Positions 1-11,075 of a DNA stretch of 64,000 bases are shown here, piece by piece; the first letter of the stretch is position 1, and every line of letters begins with the position of its first letter. A program made the translations under genes and the position numbers. The notes beneath the pieces were generated by a model. The model was not told the origin of the DNA. It worked only from the letters and a program-made list of their open reading frames with translations, and did not search any database. The DNA is from Sclerodactyla briareus (Eukaryota > Echinodermata > Holothuroidea > Dendrochirotida > Sclerodactylidae), in the NCBI GenBank assembly GCA_026419785.1, contig JAODTK010000333.1:558001-622000 (forward strand), given 5' to 3'.

Positions 1-790
1 GTCCCTGCAAATTGTTGCACAGTGTCTGATTGTTGGGTCATAATGATGGTCCAATAGCCTTACCTCTGCAGGTTGTCCAAGGATTTGGGACCCAAGCCTG
101 TGTTTGTGCCCTGGTTTACATCATATGATTACGCAAATGCTCTCCTCTTCTTGAATTTTGATGCTCATTTCTGACATACTTACTGTAAAACAGATGTACC
201 TTTGTGGGTTCAAGGGATTTTTTTTTATCCGAGTCCCCATGCACTTGGGCAGAGGGTCCATTTCATGAATATCACCTCATGGTACCTTTAAATGCAACTC
301 CTCCAAAGTTTCCAATTGATTTTTCACCTTGTAATGCTACTTGGGGTGGGGTCCAGGGTGGTGTTTGCGAACTTCTGGATGAAGGCCTAATGTGGGCCCG
401 ATGGCCCATATGTGAAATCATGCAAATCTTCTCTACAAGTTTTAATGCTGTGTTCAGTTCCATTATGAATTGTCTAATAGCCTACCTCCAGAATTTTCAG
501 GATTTTGAACCAAGGCCCAGTGTTGGGCCCAAGGGCCCACTTGTGTCAATCACGCAAAATGTTCTTCCTCCTACCAATTTAGTGCATAATGTGAGATTCA
601 ATCATATGAATGGGAATAGCATCTTTTCTGGTCAACGTGCTGTTACAGGGCATAATGAACATCATGTGAAAAAACTGCAAAAATCTGCAAAATGCTTTTT
701 TCCTCTACAGATTCAGTTGGGATTACACATAGGAAGCTCTGTCGTGTATCACAAATATGGTAAACTGATGGTTCACTGATGTAAATTCAA
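1..790. repeat. Degenerate tandem array, GGGCCC-type family (3 units)
   Basis: Three diverged units are visible, near 85-150, 380-437 and 508-575. Each has a 'GGGCCC..GGCCCA.' core followed by 'TGTG..ATCA.GCAAAT'. The first and third units also share a lead-in of the type 'AATAGCCTACCTC' (about 53-70 and 476-490). The unit length is irregular (about 130-300 bp). A related block occurs at 33.94-34.56 kb. The 191-codon open frame across 204-779 lies entirely inside this repeat, resembles nothing I recognise, and is not called as a gene. Confidence 0.55.
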
Positions 791-2320
791 CATTCATTGA
801 TGGTTATTTTAAAATGTGCCTTTTTCATCAATTATAAAATAAATTGATGTGGAAAGTTTATTGTATCTGGGCAGCTTTTTCTTTCTACAACTGAAATAGA
901 CCAGTTATGGGGGTATAAGCTGAGACCTTCCTCTGGCCGGTTGAATTAAATTACAACTGCAGTTGCCTGTCACTGGTACCTATATTTACTTATTAACTTA
1001 TTTGATTTTTTATCATGCAGTGTCACACTTTCATAACCCAGTATGGAATATTGAACTCATTGACTTGTATTCCATTCACTTAAATCCCCCCAATTCTAGC
1101 CCAACTCTTGTATTCCATTTCAAGCTTAAGTGGTCAACCCTTCTCCTGCATGGGTCATCCCTTGCCTATTAACTTCTAGAGCGGAGAAGACCTTCGTGTT
1201 TCCTCTTTTTACACAAATAGCTGCCATTGTCTTGGGAGGGACACCTTGACTGCTCATAAAAATTATCATCACCTAGTGAGCCAGGGTAGTTGTATTATTA
1301 ATTGAGGACATATAAAGGGTAATGTGGTTCATCGCAACAGTGCATTGGATGGTTTTCTGAGAGTTACTGGTTGTGATATGTGCATAAGGTCTGTAGTCTT
1401 GTCAGTAGCAAACTGACCTACAGTTCTGGTAATATGCTGGGCCCATGGATTGTAAAAACCACCTGGCAGCCTTGGTGATCTGTACCTTGAAAGCAAATTT
1501 GAAAGAAACACAAATCCCTTACTCTCAACTCCATCTCCATTTAAAGCTGAGATCATAGAATAATGTTCATTCATCCTGTGAGGGTGTGCCCTACATTGCC
1601 TATTTTTTGTTCCAAGCAGGGACAACATTTGTTATTTGCAGCAATTGCAGGTAGTCACTATTAGTCTATTAGTCTTTCATTTGTGATGGCCATTTGCAAA
1701 CAAGTTACCGAGACTGACTCCATTGCCAGTTTATCCTACTATTTTTTTTTTTCATTCACCTGACCCCAGCCATGTGCTTCGTCAAGCGAAACCTCATTCT
1801 CCTCAGTATAGATTGGATGATCATTTTTAGTCAGCTATTAACATATGACCAATTTGAAACATATATGGTATTCATACTATTGGTCATCTGAAATTAAATA
1901 CTTGGCAAACTTGACAATCATACACCAAAACCTTCACACAACTGAACTCGGGACAAAAAAATACATTTGACCAATCCAGGTCATTTAAAACTGACGATAC
2001 AAATACTCGGACACCGACTGATGTGAAAGCAGCACATATATTCCAACATCTCTTGTGGATCATATCTTGTGAATGGAATGGTTGACGGTAAACTGAGTAA
2101 CAATGTTCATTGACTTGCTAAGACATATCTTTGGCCCCTACACTGAATCAAGGTCAAGGTCACAATAGGCCATTGTTTGGAATTGCCTGTTTGCGCCCGA
2201 ACTGTTGATCTTTCATCACATAATTGTACATGCACGTCTTGTACTTTTGTGCGTTTGAGCTACGCACCATTGGTTCTCCTAGTTTCCAATATTTCCGTTG
2301 GCTATTGTGACTATTTTACC
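791..2320. other. Unassigned intergenic or intronic DNA
   Basis: AT-rich single-copy-looking sequence with no recognisable coding, RNA or transposon signal. A short AGGTCAAGGTCA pair (DR0-like) lies near 2150. The only open frames are short and uninformative. Confidence 0.4.
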
Positions 2321-2412
2321 TTTTAATTGTTTGCCCATGGTGCACTAAGAACAAATCACTGATCGCGCAACCAGGCGAACACTGGGGGCGAATCGCCTTT
2401 TTGTCAAACGAT
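2321..2412 (+). repeat. 3'-end motif of the hairpin-headed repeat family
   Basis: The block 'TTTTAATTGTTTGC..ATGGTG' followed by 'CTGATCG' and 'GGGGGCG..TCGCCTT' recurs at about 9360-9445. There it closes another member of the same family. I read it as the 3' end of a mobile or amplified unit whose 5' head is the hairpin seen at 3.76, 5.69 and 8.81 kb. The family is not one I can name. Confidence 0.4.
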
Positions 2413-2505
2413 TTCACCTGTCTAATAATCTCTCCCATATTTCATTTCATGTACTCACGTGAGTGCATAAAATGTACCTAACTGATTTATTTTTTGTCTA
2501 TGCAG

Positions 2506-2959
2506 ACTGTTCATCGCTGGCTGATCAATTGAGAGCTCAGGAAGCGTGATGGTGCCGCTCAAGAAGATTGGCCCTCATCACCATCAGCAAGAACCTCAAA
2601 TAGCTGATGGCAGCAATGTGGTGCCAAAATATTTGTGGGACTCCTTGGACAACAAGTTGCCTGTGGCCATTAAAAATAGTGGACAACACCCTTTCCTTTC
2701 TGAAGACGTCATGTGCAGGCAATACTGAAGGCTGCTAACGCATTAAATTTGCTTTTGCAAACCTCCACACTGAGGAGGAAAATGCGACTCCCTTTACCAT
2801 GCCTCCATTCTCTGGAGGGCAATCTGAGGAACTCATTGAGAAGGAAGGTGTGTTCCTTTGCCTGTCCTCCAGACAGCATCTGCCATCAGATGATGCTCGG
2901 TTTGGGGTATGCACAGAAAATATATTCTCCACAGAGACCTAAACCAGGAACGTACCATT
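2506..2959 (+). CDS. Putative internal exon of an unidentified host gene (frame-shifted)
   Basis: The block is bounded by a good acceptor (pyrimidine-rich run then TATGCAG, ending 2505) and a strong donor (GTAAGT at 2960). Coding-like sequence changes frame within it. Around 2618-2715 a frame reads KYLWDSLDNKLPVAIKNSG. From about 2740 another reads FAFANLHTEEENATPF, then GQSEELIEKEGVFLCLSSRQ and DARFGVCTENIFSTE. Amino-acid composition and codon choice look protein-like, but no single frame stays open. That fits base-call indels, a pseudogene, or chance. I do not recognise the family. It may share a gene with the exon-like blocks near 9.6-10.3 and 10.7-11.1 kb, which lie on the same strand. 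Seen: splice sites and open segments. Inferred: that it is an exon. Confidence 0.4.
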
Positions 2960-3750
2960 GTAAGTCCTCATTTTTGTTGAATCTATCTGGACGCTGTGTC
3001 TCAATGCACTGCCATCATCTGAAACATCGCCTAACTGGGTTCAAATAATTGTCGACGACCAAGTCTTCATATTAGCGTCGGTAGAGCCGGGAGCTAAGAG
3101 TAACGCACAGTAGTCCCGGTATATTATTTTGTTTGAAGCAACCGTGAGCTATTTTTTTCAACTACCGGGAGCCAATTACTGAAAGTTTGAAAACATTCAC
3201 AACGTAAAGTTCCTAAACCAAATGAAATATCTATATAGCCACTACAAATGCATATCAGGGCTTTTAGTGTTACTGGCAGTAGCTGCCCTTATAAAATTCT
3301 TTTAATGGAATTATTCCTGGCCCAAACAGCCTGCCTACTGTACCATCAATAAATCCACAATATTATTTGGAAAATTGGGTGGAGGATACTTGTAATTGAC
3401 ATGTAATTGACATTGATGCACAGAATTATCAGATGCTGGCATTCATTATCTGGTCGTCAACGATATAGACAGGTGTTGCGTAATGGGTTTTCTTCTTCTT
3501 TTGTTAAGCCCGTTTCCACGCACGTGGGCGGGCGTTTTCTTGAATCGTCCATGTAGCAATTTTTTCGCGTGCCCGCATGGTATTTCATAATCCATTTCCG
3601 GGGATTTCCCTGCAATCTTATCGCTTGACGCCCGATAATGGAGAGTAGAGACCAATTTGTATGTTCAAATATTTTTCAATCAACACTAGGATAAAAGATT
3701 TTTTACAGAATTGGTCTCTATTTTTCACGGGGCCAGGCACCTATTTGAAC
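2960..3750. other. Intron-like spacer
   Basis: Begins with the GTAAGT donor. No domain, RNA or clear transposon end was found. It contains a pair of inverted-looking 'CCGGGAGC' segments (about 3088 and 3165) and a pyrimidine-rich stretch near 3490. Confidence 0.35.
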
Positions 3751-3754
3751 ATCT

Positions 3755-3829
3755 TTTTTGTCTCGCCTGAACTTTGTTCAAGGAAGACAAGTGGTCACTT
3801 TTGTTGTTGATGGGTCTGTCTGTCTGTTC

Positions 3830-3861
<32 letters not shown>

Positions 3862-5080
3862 CGTCCGTATGTGCGTTTAGATATCTCGTCCCCAAAAAGA
3901 CCATACTCATTTGCATAAATTTGCATATTTAATGAAAATTGGCCCTGAAGCTTGTGTACCAAAAGATATCTCTTGATCGGTAGATGCATTGGTGATGCCG
4001 TTCAGGGGATAGATAACAACATGCAAGGTACACGAACTGATTAGATTCTTGGCACGTATATATGCTAATTAAGTAGTCTAATTTGCATAATTTCTGCGAT
4101 ATTTTGAAGAGTTCGTGTGGATTTGACACAACTTGATGGAGCTGGTTTATCGATAGTCCAAAATAAATTTTACAGTAGGGACGAGGCCCCAGAGGTCATT
4201 TGATGGTACGAATTGCATTTACCTAATCTTTAATTTGCATAATTATGCAGGTTTTTAAAGTTGGTTGAATCCTCAGGAAACTTGGTGGAGATGGTTACAC
4301 CTTTGATCCTGATTTAACAACAGTGTAAAAGTCACCTAAGGTCATTAATGTGAATATTTGCATAACTACACAATTTCGAAAGTTTGTTTTTAACGGCCAG
4401 TACAATTGGAAATGAGTGCAGTCAGGGTGCTAGTAGAGATTATTTGTCTTGGTAATTTTTGGGTTCAGTGGATCAAAAACAGCTTAAAGGACAAGGTCAA
4501 AAGTTATTAGAGGTCAAGTTCAAGCAAATATGTTAGTTTAGAGTACAGCCAAAGAAATAAACTTCCCATTTTGGGGTATGTGATAGAGCTCTGTGGGCTT
4601 CATAGACGAACAACCAACTCCGCTTCGATTCTGACACCTGGTCTGCACAAGTTACAAGGGGCCAAAAGTCGATTTTGATACCTTTTGGGCGATAGCATTG
4701 TAGGGCTGTGTGTATCGGATTACATAATTGCTTTTGGGGATTGGTGATCACATCGAGGCAAAGCATTTTCATAGAAACCGTCATGTCATCAAAGGTCATT
4801 TAAAGGTAACTCTGGACCAAGAACTGCAAAGAATAGCATTTCCTGAAAACAGCTTATAGTGGATGTGTGTGATATGGCGTGAATGGGGGAACATGCAGCA
4901 TATTATCAATTAACATTTCATAAAAACTGGTAACGTCATTAAAGGTCAAGTCAAGGTCACTTAGGACCGAATATGCCAAATAATAACATTCCCTGCAATA
5001 GCCTCCAAAGGCTGTATGTGATATGGCTGATTTTTCGGACAATGGGCTCATTTATGATGGGATAGTTCAAGAACTGTTAT
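3755..5080 (+). repeat. Hairpin-headed repeat, copy 1 (with TCTG microsatellite)
   Basis: It starts with a degraded palindrome (GTCTCGCCTGAAC, TTT, then GTTCAAGGAAGAC), followed by 'GTGGTCAC' and (TCTG)n at about 3807-3860. Then comes an AT-rich body with repeated 'TTTGCATA' and 'GGTCATTTGATG'. The second half carries diverged 'GGTCAAGGTCAC' units with 'CCAACTCCGCTTCGAT' and 'GTTACAAGGGG', which match the 600-bp array at 6.25-8.8 kb. The same order of parts recurs from 5685 and 8806. No coding capacity is visible, so it is probably a non-autonomous element or an amplified satellite-bearing repeat. Confidence 0.65.
3807..3862. repeat. (TCTG)n microsatellite
   Basis: Tetranucleotide run TCTG with a few TCCG variants, directly downstream of the hairpin head. 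The same microsatellite sits at the same place in copy 2 (5757-5815), so it is part of the family consensus and not an independent event. Confidence 0.85.
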
Positions 5081-5684
5081 GTTATCAAGGCCATCAATGA
5101 TCCGAATATTGATGTAGAAGTATTGAAAGTATAATAGCCCAACAAAACTCCTTAAACATTTTGTATTATTATTTCCCCTTCGGCTGCCCCATTCAAGAAC
5201 GGTATAGTCTAGCTCAGCATTACTATTAATATAACAGAAACTGCTATTTGCATTTTTACTCATTTTAACTTTCAACCCCTCAGGTATGGTTTTTTCATTC
5301 ATCTTAACATATTCCTACTGTAACAGAAGAGATTTCTTTATTGTCTGATATCAAAATTCATGGCATTACTTTGACAAAATATGGTAGTAGTCCATGGGTG
5401 CACAATTGACCTTGAGCAGCTTGAGTAAAACAGTGGAATCCCCCTACTGTATCACCTATATATAGCCACAGTCCAGCAATACAGTAGGGTCCTAACTGGA
5501 CATATGGACAGCCAACAGCCTGAGGGTTTCAGGTTACACTGCCATAATTAGAGGTCATTTCCACACAGGGGATGCTGCAAGTAGCGGTGAGAGGGGGGGG
5601 TGTGAACTCCATAGGGAGGTGATGGAAGGAGTAGATGATATATAAAGGGCATACTCTTTGATGATGAGGCTATGCTATAGTCAT
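5081..5684. other. Spacer between two copies of the hairpin-headed repeat
   Basis: Mostly unassigned sequence. A stretch around 5585-5625 (GAGAGGGGGG then TGTGAACTCC then GGGAGGTG) resembles 8875-8925, downstream of the third hairpin. Parts of this spacer therefore also belong to the family. Confidence 0.4.
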
Positions 5685-6240
5685 TCTTCTGCTCGAACTT
5701 TGTTCAAGGAGATGAGAGACATAGTGGTGCACTTGTTGTTGTGGGTCTGTAGTACTGTCTGTCTGTATGTCCGTCCGTCCGTCTGTCGTGTCTGTCTGTT
5801 GTCTGTCCGGCGGTCCGTATGTGCGGTTAGATATCTCCGAACCGTGGAAAAGCCATCATGCTGGACCCTTCTTGTGGAGGTGGCGGTTGAGAGTTTGCGA
5901 TGTGCATCCACTTTCGGCCCAAAAGACCATGCTCATGTGCATAACATTTGCATATTTAATGAAAATTGGCCAGGAAGCTTGTGTACAAGATATCTCTTTC
6001 TGGTAGAGGCATTGGTGATGCGTTCAGGGTTATATAACAACTATGAGAGTACACAAAGATCAGATTCTGGCATGAATATGCTAATTAAGTAGTCTAATTT
6101 GCATAATTTCTGCGATTATTTTGAAGTTGTTGGATTTTGACGAAACTGGTGGAGAGGTTTATCTATAGTCCCAAATGAATTTTACCGTAGGGACGCGAGG
6201 GCCCCTACGGTCATTTAATGTTACTAAACTGTATTCAAGG
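5685..6240 (+). repeat. Hairpin-headed repeat, copy 2, 5' part
   Basis: Head 'CTCGAACTTTGTTCAAGGAG' then 'AGTGGTGCAC', (TCTG)n/(TCCG)n at 5757-5815, and the body 'GTGCGGTTAGATATCTC', 'TTTGCATATTTAATGAAAAT', 'GCTAATTAAGTAGTCTAATT'. These match copy 1 segment for segment (roughly 80 per cent by eye, indels dominating). It runs straight into the 600-bp tandem array. The 144-codon open frame here is repeat sequence and is not called. Confidence 0.7.
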
Positions 6241-8805
6241 TACTTAGGGTCAAATAATGTTTTCTGGCCATAATCGGAGAAGAATTGAATGTCTGTGAAT
6301 GCTGCAAGGTTTCACCATGTGTATAAGTGTTGACTGCATTTGTGGTGTGACCTCTGACCTCAATTGACCCTCTGTCGGTGGGTGAGGCATGTGGTGTTAA
6401 AGGTTGAGTCTTGAATAAATGTGCTTATTTAGGAGGTACAAGGCACAAAAAAAATAGAAAACTGGTTATTTTTGGATTATGTGAATAGACCTTGGTGTGC
6501 TTTTTGGAGGAGAGACCAAATCCCGCTTTTCGATCGGGGACACTTACCTTGCGTCGGACAAGGGGGCAAAGTTGAATTTAATAGCTTCTTCGCAATAATG
6601 AACATTGGGCGTTTCCTTGGAATGCAAAGCTTCTAGGAGGGGAGCATCACATGGAGAGTAACATTTGATAAAACGCCATGTCATGAAGGTCATCAAAAAG
6701 GTCACGTAGGGTGTCCAAAAAACGGATTTTAGATACTGTGGCAATAGCAAGGGACAGTTCATTGGAAGGCAAAATGCTCCTAGGAGTGGATGTATCACAT
6801 GGAGAGTTACAAGTTAATAAAAACGGCCATGTCAGTAAGGTCATTCAAGGTCATCTAGGGGTCAAAACTGTTTTCTGGCCATAATGGGAAAATTGAATGT
6901 CATGTCGACAAGGCTGGAAGGTTCACCATTGTGATATAATTGTGACGCTGCATTTGTGTTACCTCTGACCTCAATTTGACCTCTGTCGGGTGGTCATGTG
7001 GTTAAAGGTGGAGTCGTGAATAAATGTTCTTATTTAAGGAGGTACATGCACAAGAAAAAACTGGTTATTTTTGGATATGGATAGACTTGTTTGTGTGCTT
7101 TATTGAGGAGACAAACTCACGCTTCGATCGGACCCTTACTTTGGTCGTTACAAGGGGTCAAAGTTTAATTTAATAGCTTTTTTCGCAATACATTGGTGGG
7201 CGTGTTCCTTGAATGCAATATCTTCTCAGGAGTGGATGCATCACTGGCGAGTAACATTTGATAACACCGCCTTCCTTGAAGGTCATCAAGGTCACGTAGG
7301 GGTCAAAAACTGATTTTAGTAATATTTTTGCAATAGCACGGCCATGTTTCATTAGAAGCACAATGCTCCTAGGAAGTGGATGTATCCATGAGAGTTGACA
7401 ATTTTCATCATAAAAACGGCCATGGTCATCAAAGGTCATTCAGGTCACTAGGGGTCAAAACGTTTTCTGGCGCATATGGGAGAATGCATATACTTTGAGG
7501 CTGAAGGTTTCACCAATTGATATAATTGTTGACCTGCATGTGTGTGACCATTGACCTCACTTTGACTCTGTCCGGTGTCATGTGGTTAAAGGTTGAGTCT
7601 TGAATAATGTGCTATTTAAGGAGTTACGGGCCATAAAAATAGAACTGGTTATTTTTGATATGTTGATACCCTTGTGTGCTTTAATGGCGGCAGACCAACT
7701 CCGCTTCGATCGGACACTTACTTTGTAGTTACAAGGGGTCAAAGTTTAAATTAATAGCTGTTTTCGCAATAACATTGGCGTGTTCATTGAATGCACTATG
7801 CTTCTAGGAGTTGATGCATCACTTGAGATTACAATTTTTATAAAGTCCGCCATGTCATTGAAGGTCATCAAAGGTCCACGTAGGGGTCAAAAACTGATTT
7901 TAGTACTTTTTGGCAAATAGCACTGGGCATGTTCATTAGAATGCAAAATGCTCCTAGGAGTGGAGTATCACTCACATGGAGAGTTACAATTTTTATAAAA
8001 ACTGTAATATCATTAAAGGTCATTCAAGGTCACTTATGGGTCAAAACTAGTTTTCTGGCCATAATGGGATGAATTGAATATCTGTGAAGGCTGGAAGGTT
8101 CACACATTGTGATATAATTGTTGACCTGGCAGTGTGTGTGACCTCGGACCTGCAATTAGACCCTGTCGGGTGGTTCAATGTGGTTAAGGTTGTGTCTTGA
8201 CTAAATGGCTTATTTAAGGAGTTACGTGCCCAAAAATATAAACTAGGTAAACTATATCCCACACTTTGGATATGTGATTGAGACTTGTGTGCTTTATGGA
8301 GGAACCATCCCGCCTCAATCGGAAACTTACTTTGGTAGTTACAGAGGGGTCAAAGTTTTAATTTTATACTTTTTCGCCATAAACAATTGGCGGGTTCATT
8401 GGAATGCATTATGCTTCTCGGAGTGGATTCATCACATTGAGAGTAACATTTTTATAGAAACCACCGCCATGTTATTGAAGTCATCAAAGCCACGTAGGGG
8501 TCAAAAACTGATTTTAGTACTTTTTGACCATAGCACTGGGCATGTTCAGCAGAATGCAAAACGTGCTCTGAGGAGTGGATGTATCACATGGAGTTCCAAT
8601 TAAAAACAAACTGCCATGTCATTACAGGTCATTCAAGGTCACTCAGGGGTTAAAAATTGTTTCTGGCCATAATCGGAAATTGAATATCTGTGAAGGCTGG
8701 ACGGTTCACCATGTGATAATTAACATGTGAGTACCAATTTTTATAAAAACACGGCCATGTCATTGAAGGTATTAAAGGTCACATAGGGTTCAAAAACTGA
8801 TTTTT
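6225..8805 (+). repeat. Tandem array, about 600-bp unit, 4+ copies, AGGTCA-rich
   Basis: The landmark 'TTTTCTGGCCATAATGGGA' or a near variant occurs at about 6258, 6870, 7464, 8051 and 8659, giving periods of about 587-610 bp. Each unit repeats the same order: a clustered AGGTCA pair, 'CTGTGAAGGCTGGAAGGTTC', 'GTTAAAGGTTGAGTCTTG', 'GTTATTTTTGGATATG', 'CCGCTTCGATCGGACACTTA', 'GTTACAAGGGGTCAAAGTTT', 'GGAGTGGATGTATCACATGG'. Within a unit there are two similar halves, which suggests an older shorter monomer of about 300 bp. The array is internal to the hairpin-headed family and ends at a new hairpin at 8806. Confidence 0.85.
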
Positions 8806-9445
8806 TTGTCTCGGCCTAACTTTTGTTCAGGAGAGACTAGTGGTCACTTTGTCAGTTACACCTGCAGTAGCTCTGGTATGGGAGATAGAGGGTGGGGGAG
8901 TAACTCCCTTTGGGAGTGCTGGTAATCAATGGAATCTTATGAGGTGACACTGAGGATATACCGACAAACTTTATTAGATACGACCAGTTTTCACTATGAG
9001 CTGGTGCCTACCTTTAGTCTCCTCGGGCCAAAATGTTAACATTGAAATCAGGTCACTAGGGTTTATGCAGTGTGTATCAATTGCTTGATTCATGCCAATG
9101 TTCAAGTTTGTTGAATTCCAATGAATGTCTTAAGTGGTTCACAATTGGTCCTTATATAAGTGCAGTGAGAAAATGGGTCAACAGAAAGTTGATTATGGTT
9201 CTATTTTGCAATATTTATGCAATCTTAGTCACATTTCCACAAACTTATATGGTAGACCTTGTCCATAATCAGTCCTTACGGATTTGAAATTGGTCACTGA
9301 ATTTAGTAGGCGTGTTTCGTCAAATTTCAATACCAAATATGCACGCAACTCATTAAATGCCTCTTAATTGTTTGCATGGTGACCTAGAGATGAAAACCCT
9401 GATCGGCGTAAACCGCGAGACACGGGGGCGGTCGCCTTGTTTTCC
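8806..9445 (+). repeat. Hairpin-headed repeat, copy 3 (short form with 3' end)
   Basis: Begins with GTCTCGGCCTAAC, TTTT, then GTTCAGGAGAGAC, the best-preserved hairpin of the three, followed by 'TAGTGGTCACTTTGT'. No TCTG run is present. It ends with the 3' motif (TTAATTGTTTGCATGGTGA, CTGATCGGCG, GGGGGCGGTCGCCTTGT) at about 9360-9445, also seen at 2321-2412. At about 640 bp this may be a complete short form of the family. Confidence 0.55.
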
Positions 9446-9627
9446 GGAAGTGCTTGTATGAAAAGTTCATCATCATCATTTTCCATCCACTGAGGATTGT
9501 TGCATATGATCATGCCTATAAATTTGGTTTTTCATCCTTGGCTGTACGTCTGCTAGTCACTAACTAGTAGAAGTCTTGTATGATATGAGTACAATTCCTT
9601 TCTATTCCCCTGCCGTGTGCTTTGCAG

Positions 9628-10255
9628 TTGACTATTGGACTTGGAGATGGTTGAATATTGGACTTGGCAGAGATGGTTGATGACTGCCGCTACAAAGAAT
9701 ATGAAGTGGAGGAACCTGCCCAGTTTGGCTAAACAGTCTGTTCAAGAAATATATGTCAGTAATGTCCACGCACTAGTAGCAAAATGTTTCTTGATGTTCT
9801 TGCTGTCTTCTTCGCACGAATGCTGGAATTCCTTCGTGACATGAGAGGACAGTTGTCCTAGAGATCAACAATGATACTGCCTGTCCAGCTACTACTATCC
9901 TCGACCTACCATCTGACTTTAAGTCCATCATCAGACGAGTAAGACCCCTGAGCATTACTACTGGACAAACTGGTAGAGAAGACGGTGATATCTGCTTTTA
10001 AGTCTCTCCGCTGGAGAGTGCCTCGAATGAACATGGGAATGTAGAAGAGGCTGAACTGGTCGCAAGGTCTCGGACGAAAATTTTAGTGGTGTGCTGGTTT
10101 ATCTCTTGGCGCCCTCACTAGGGTGAAGAATATGAGCGAACACAGGGCTCCATTTGTCTAGGACATGATGGCCTCATTTCATAAGATTTGTGACACAAGT
10201 ATTCCTCCTTACCATAGAACTACTTTTCACTATTTGTTAGAATAGGAAATCCACA
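9628..10255 (+). CDS. Putative exon(s) of an unidentified host gene, broken frame
   Basis: A good acceptor (CTGCCGTGTGCTTTGCAG, ending 9627) precedes coding-like sequence. Successive open segments read VDDCRYKEYEVEEPAQFG (about 9677-9730), LDVLAVFFARMLEFLRDMRG (about 9790-9850), VLEINNDTACPATTILDLPS then DFKSIIRRVRPLSITTG (about 9855-9980), LVARSRTKILV (about 10055) and MMASFHKICDTSIPPYHRTT then FHYLLE (about 10165-10245). Codon choice is that of a normal protein, but frame shifts and stops separate the pieces. The helix-rich, low-complexity-free character suggests part of a large protein. I do not recognise the family. A short direct duplication (TTGGACTTGG.AGATGGTTGA) occurs right at the acceptor. 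The 3' boundary is unknown. Confidence 0.45.
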
Positions 10256-10742
10256 AAATCCTTTCATGTGTGTTGTCACGTGCTTGGACTACAACAATGC
10301 ACTCTTATATGCCTATTGACTAGGTATTGTCTGCCTTATGGTGGTCCAGAACTCATAATGATCATATAAAACCTGTCCCTTCGGACACTTCACTGACTGG
10401 GTGAAGGAGGGATCCTTTCAAGATATTTTTCTCAACCTATATGCGATGAATTACCTTGCTGGAAAGAATATCAGTATAATGTGGGTGGTATAATCCGAGT
10501 GGTATCAGTGACCCTTCACAAGCAAACATTCCTAGTTAGAATATTGCCAGCAGACATTGGGAGTTTTCCCCTCAGTGGCCTTTATTTCAGTTGTGATGAG
10601 TGAGATATTGGGTCCTGTTCATAGTTGCACTATAATACAGTGGATTTGTGATTGGGTTTCTGGGTTTGTTCTTGGATTTTCCCAATACATCCCATGGTTG
10701 GCTGTGAGCAGTCATGTCACATGAACTTTCCACTCACTTCAG
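10256..10742. other. Intron-like spacer between two exon-like blocks
   Basis: No repeat or coding signature stands out. It ends in a plausible acceptor, 'CACTCACTTCAG', at 10742. Confidence 0.35.
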
Positions 10743-11075
10743 GTTCCGAGGGAATGATCGGTAACTGCAGTTCACTAAACGTTCTTCTGGACGTCATTGG
10801 CTGTCCCTGTGGCAGGTTGGGGATGGTTGCCTCCATGCCTGGATATTGTCTGAGCACTAGTCTAGATAGCAGGCGAGTTATCGCCGCTGCTCTTCAACGA
10901 ACCAAGACAGTCAGGTGTTCCTTGATAAGGCCTTACGTTGGCTTTCCAGGACTGTAGAATTTTCAATAAATGAGCCAGCCAATTGGCAGGGACTGCTCTC
11001 TTTTTCCGGCAACACAATTTTACAATCTCCTCAAACGATTGTTGAAACTGAACCTCCCATGAGGACAAGGTTTAT
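10743..11075 (+). CDS. Putative internal exon of an unidentified host gene
   Basis: It has an acceptor CACTTCAG (ends 10742) and a possible donor GTAATA at 11076. The first part (about 10745-10910) reads LNVLLDVIGCPCGRLGMV and RRVIAAALQRTKTV. After one frame change near 10910 the sequence continues open as VFLDKALRWLSRTVEFSINE, PANWQGLLSFSGNTILQSPQ and TIVETEPPMRTRFM up to the donor. The second part is especially protein-like. The family is not recognised. Strand, spacing and style agree with the blocks at 2.5 and 9.6-10.3 kb, so one multi-exon gene is likely but unproven. A single indel would explain the frame change. Confidence 0.45.

Noticed and set aside
204-779. 191-codon open frame on the + strand
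   Set aside because: It lies inside the degenerate GGGCCC-type array, with repeat-derived periodic sequence and no recognisable motif.
5658-6092. 144-codon open frame
   Set aside because: It coincides with the hairpin head, TCTG run and body of a repeat. Copy 1 lacks the frame.
6225-8805. CRISPR-like regularly spaced repeats
   Set aside because: The units are 600 bp, contiguous and degenerate, without short identical repeats and unique spacers. This is a eukaryotic tandem array.
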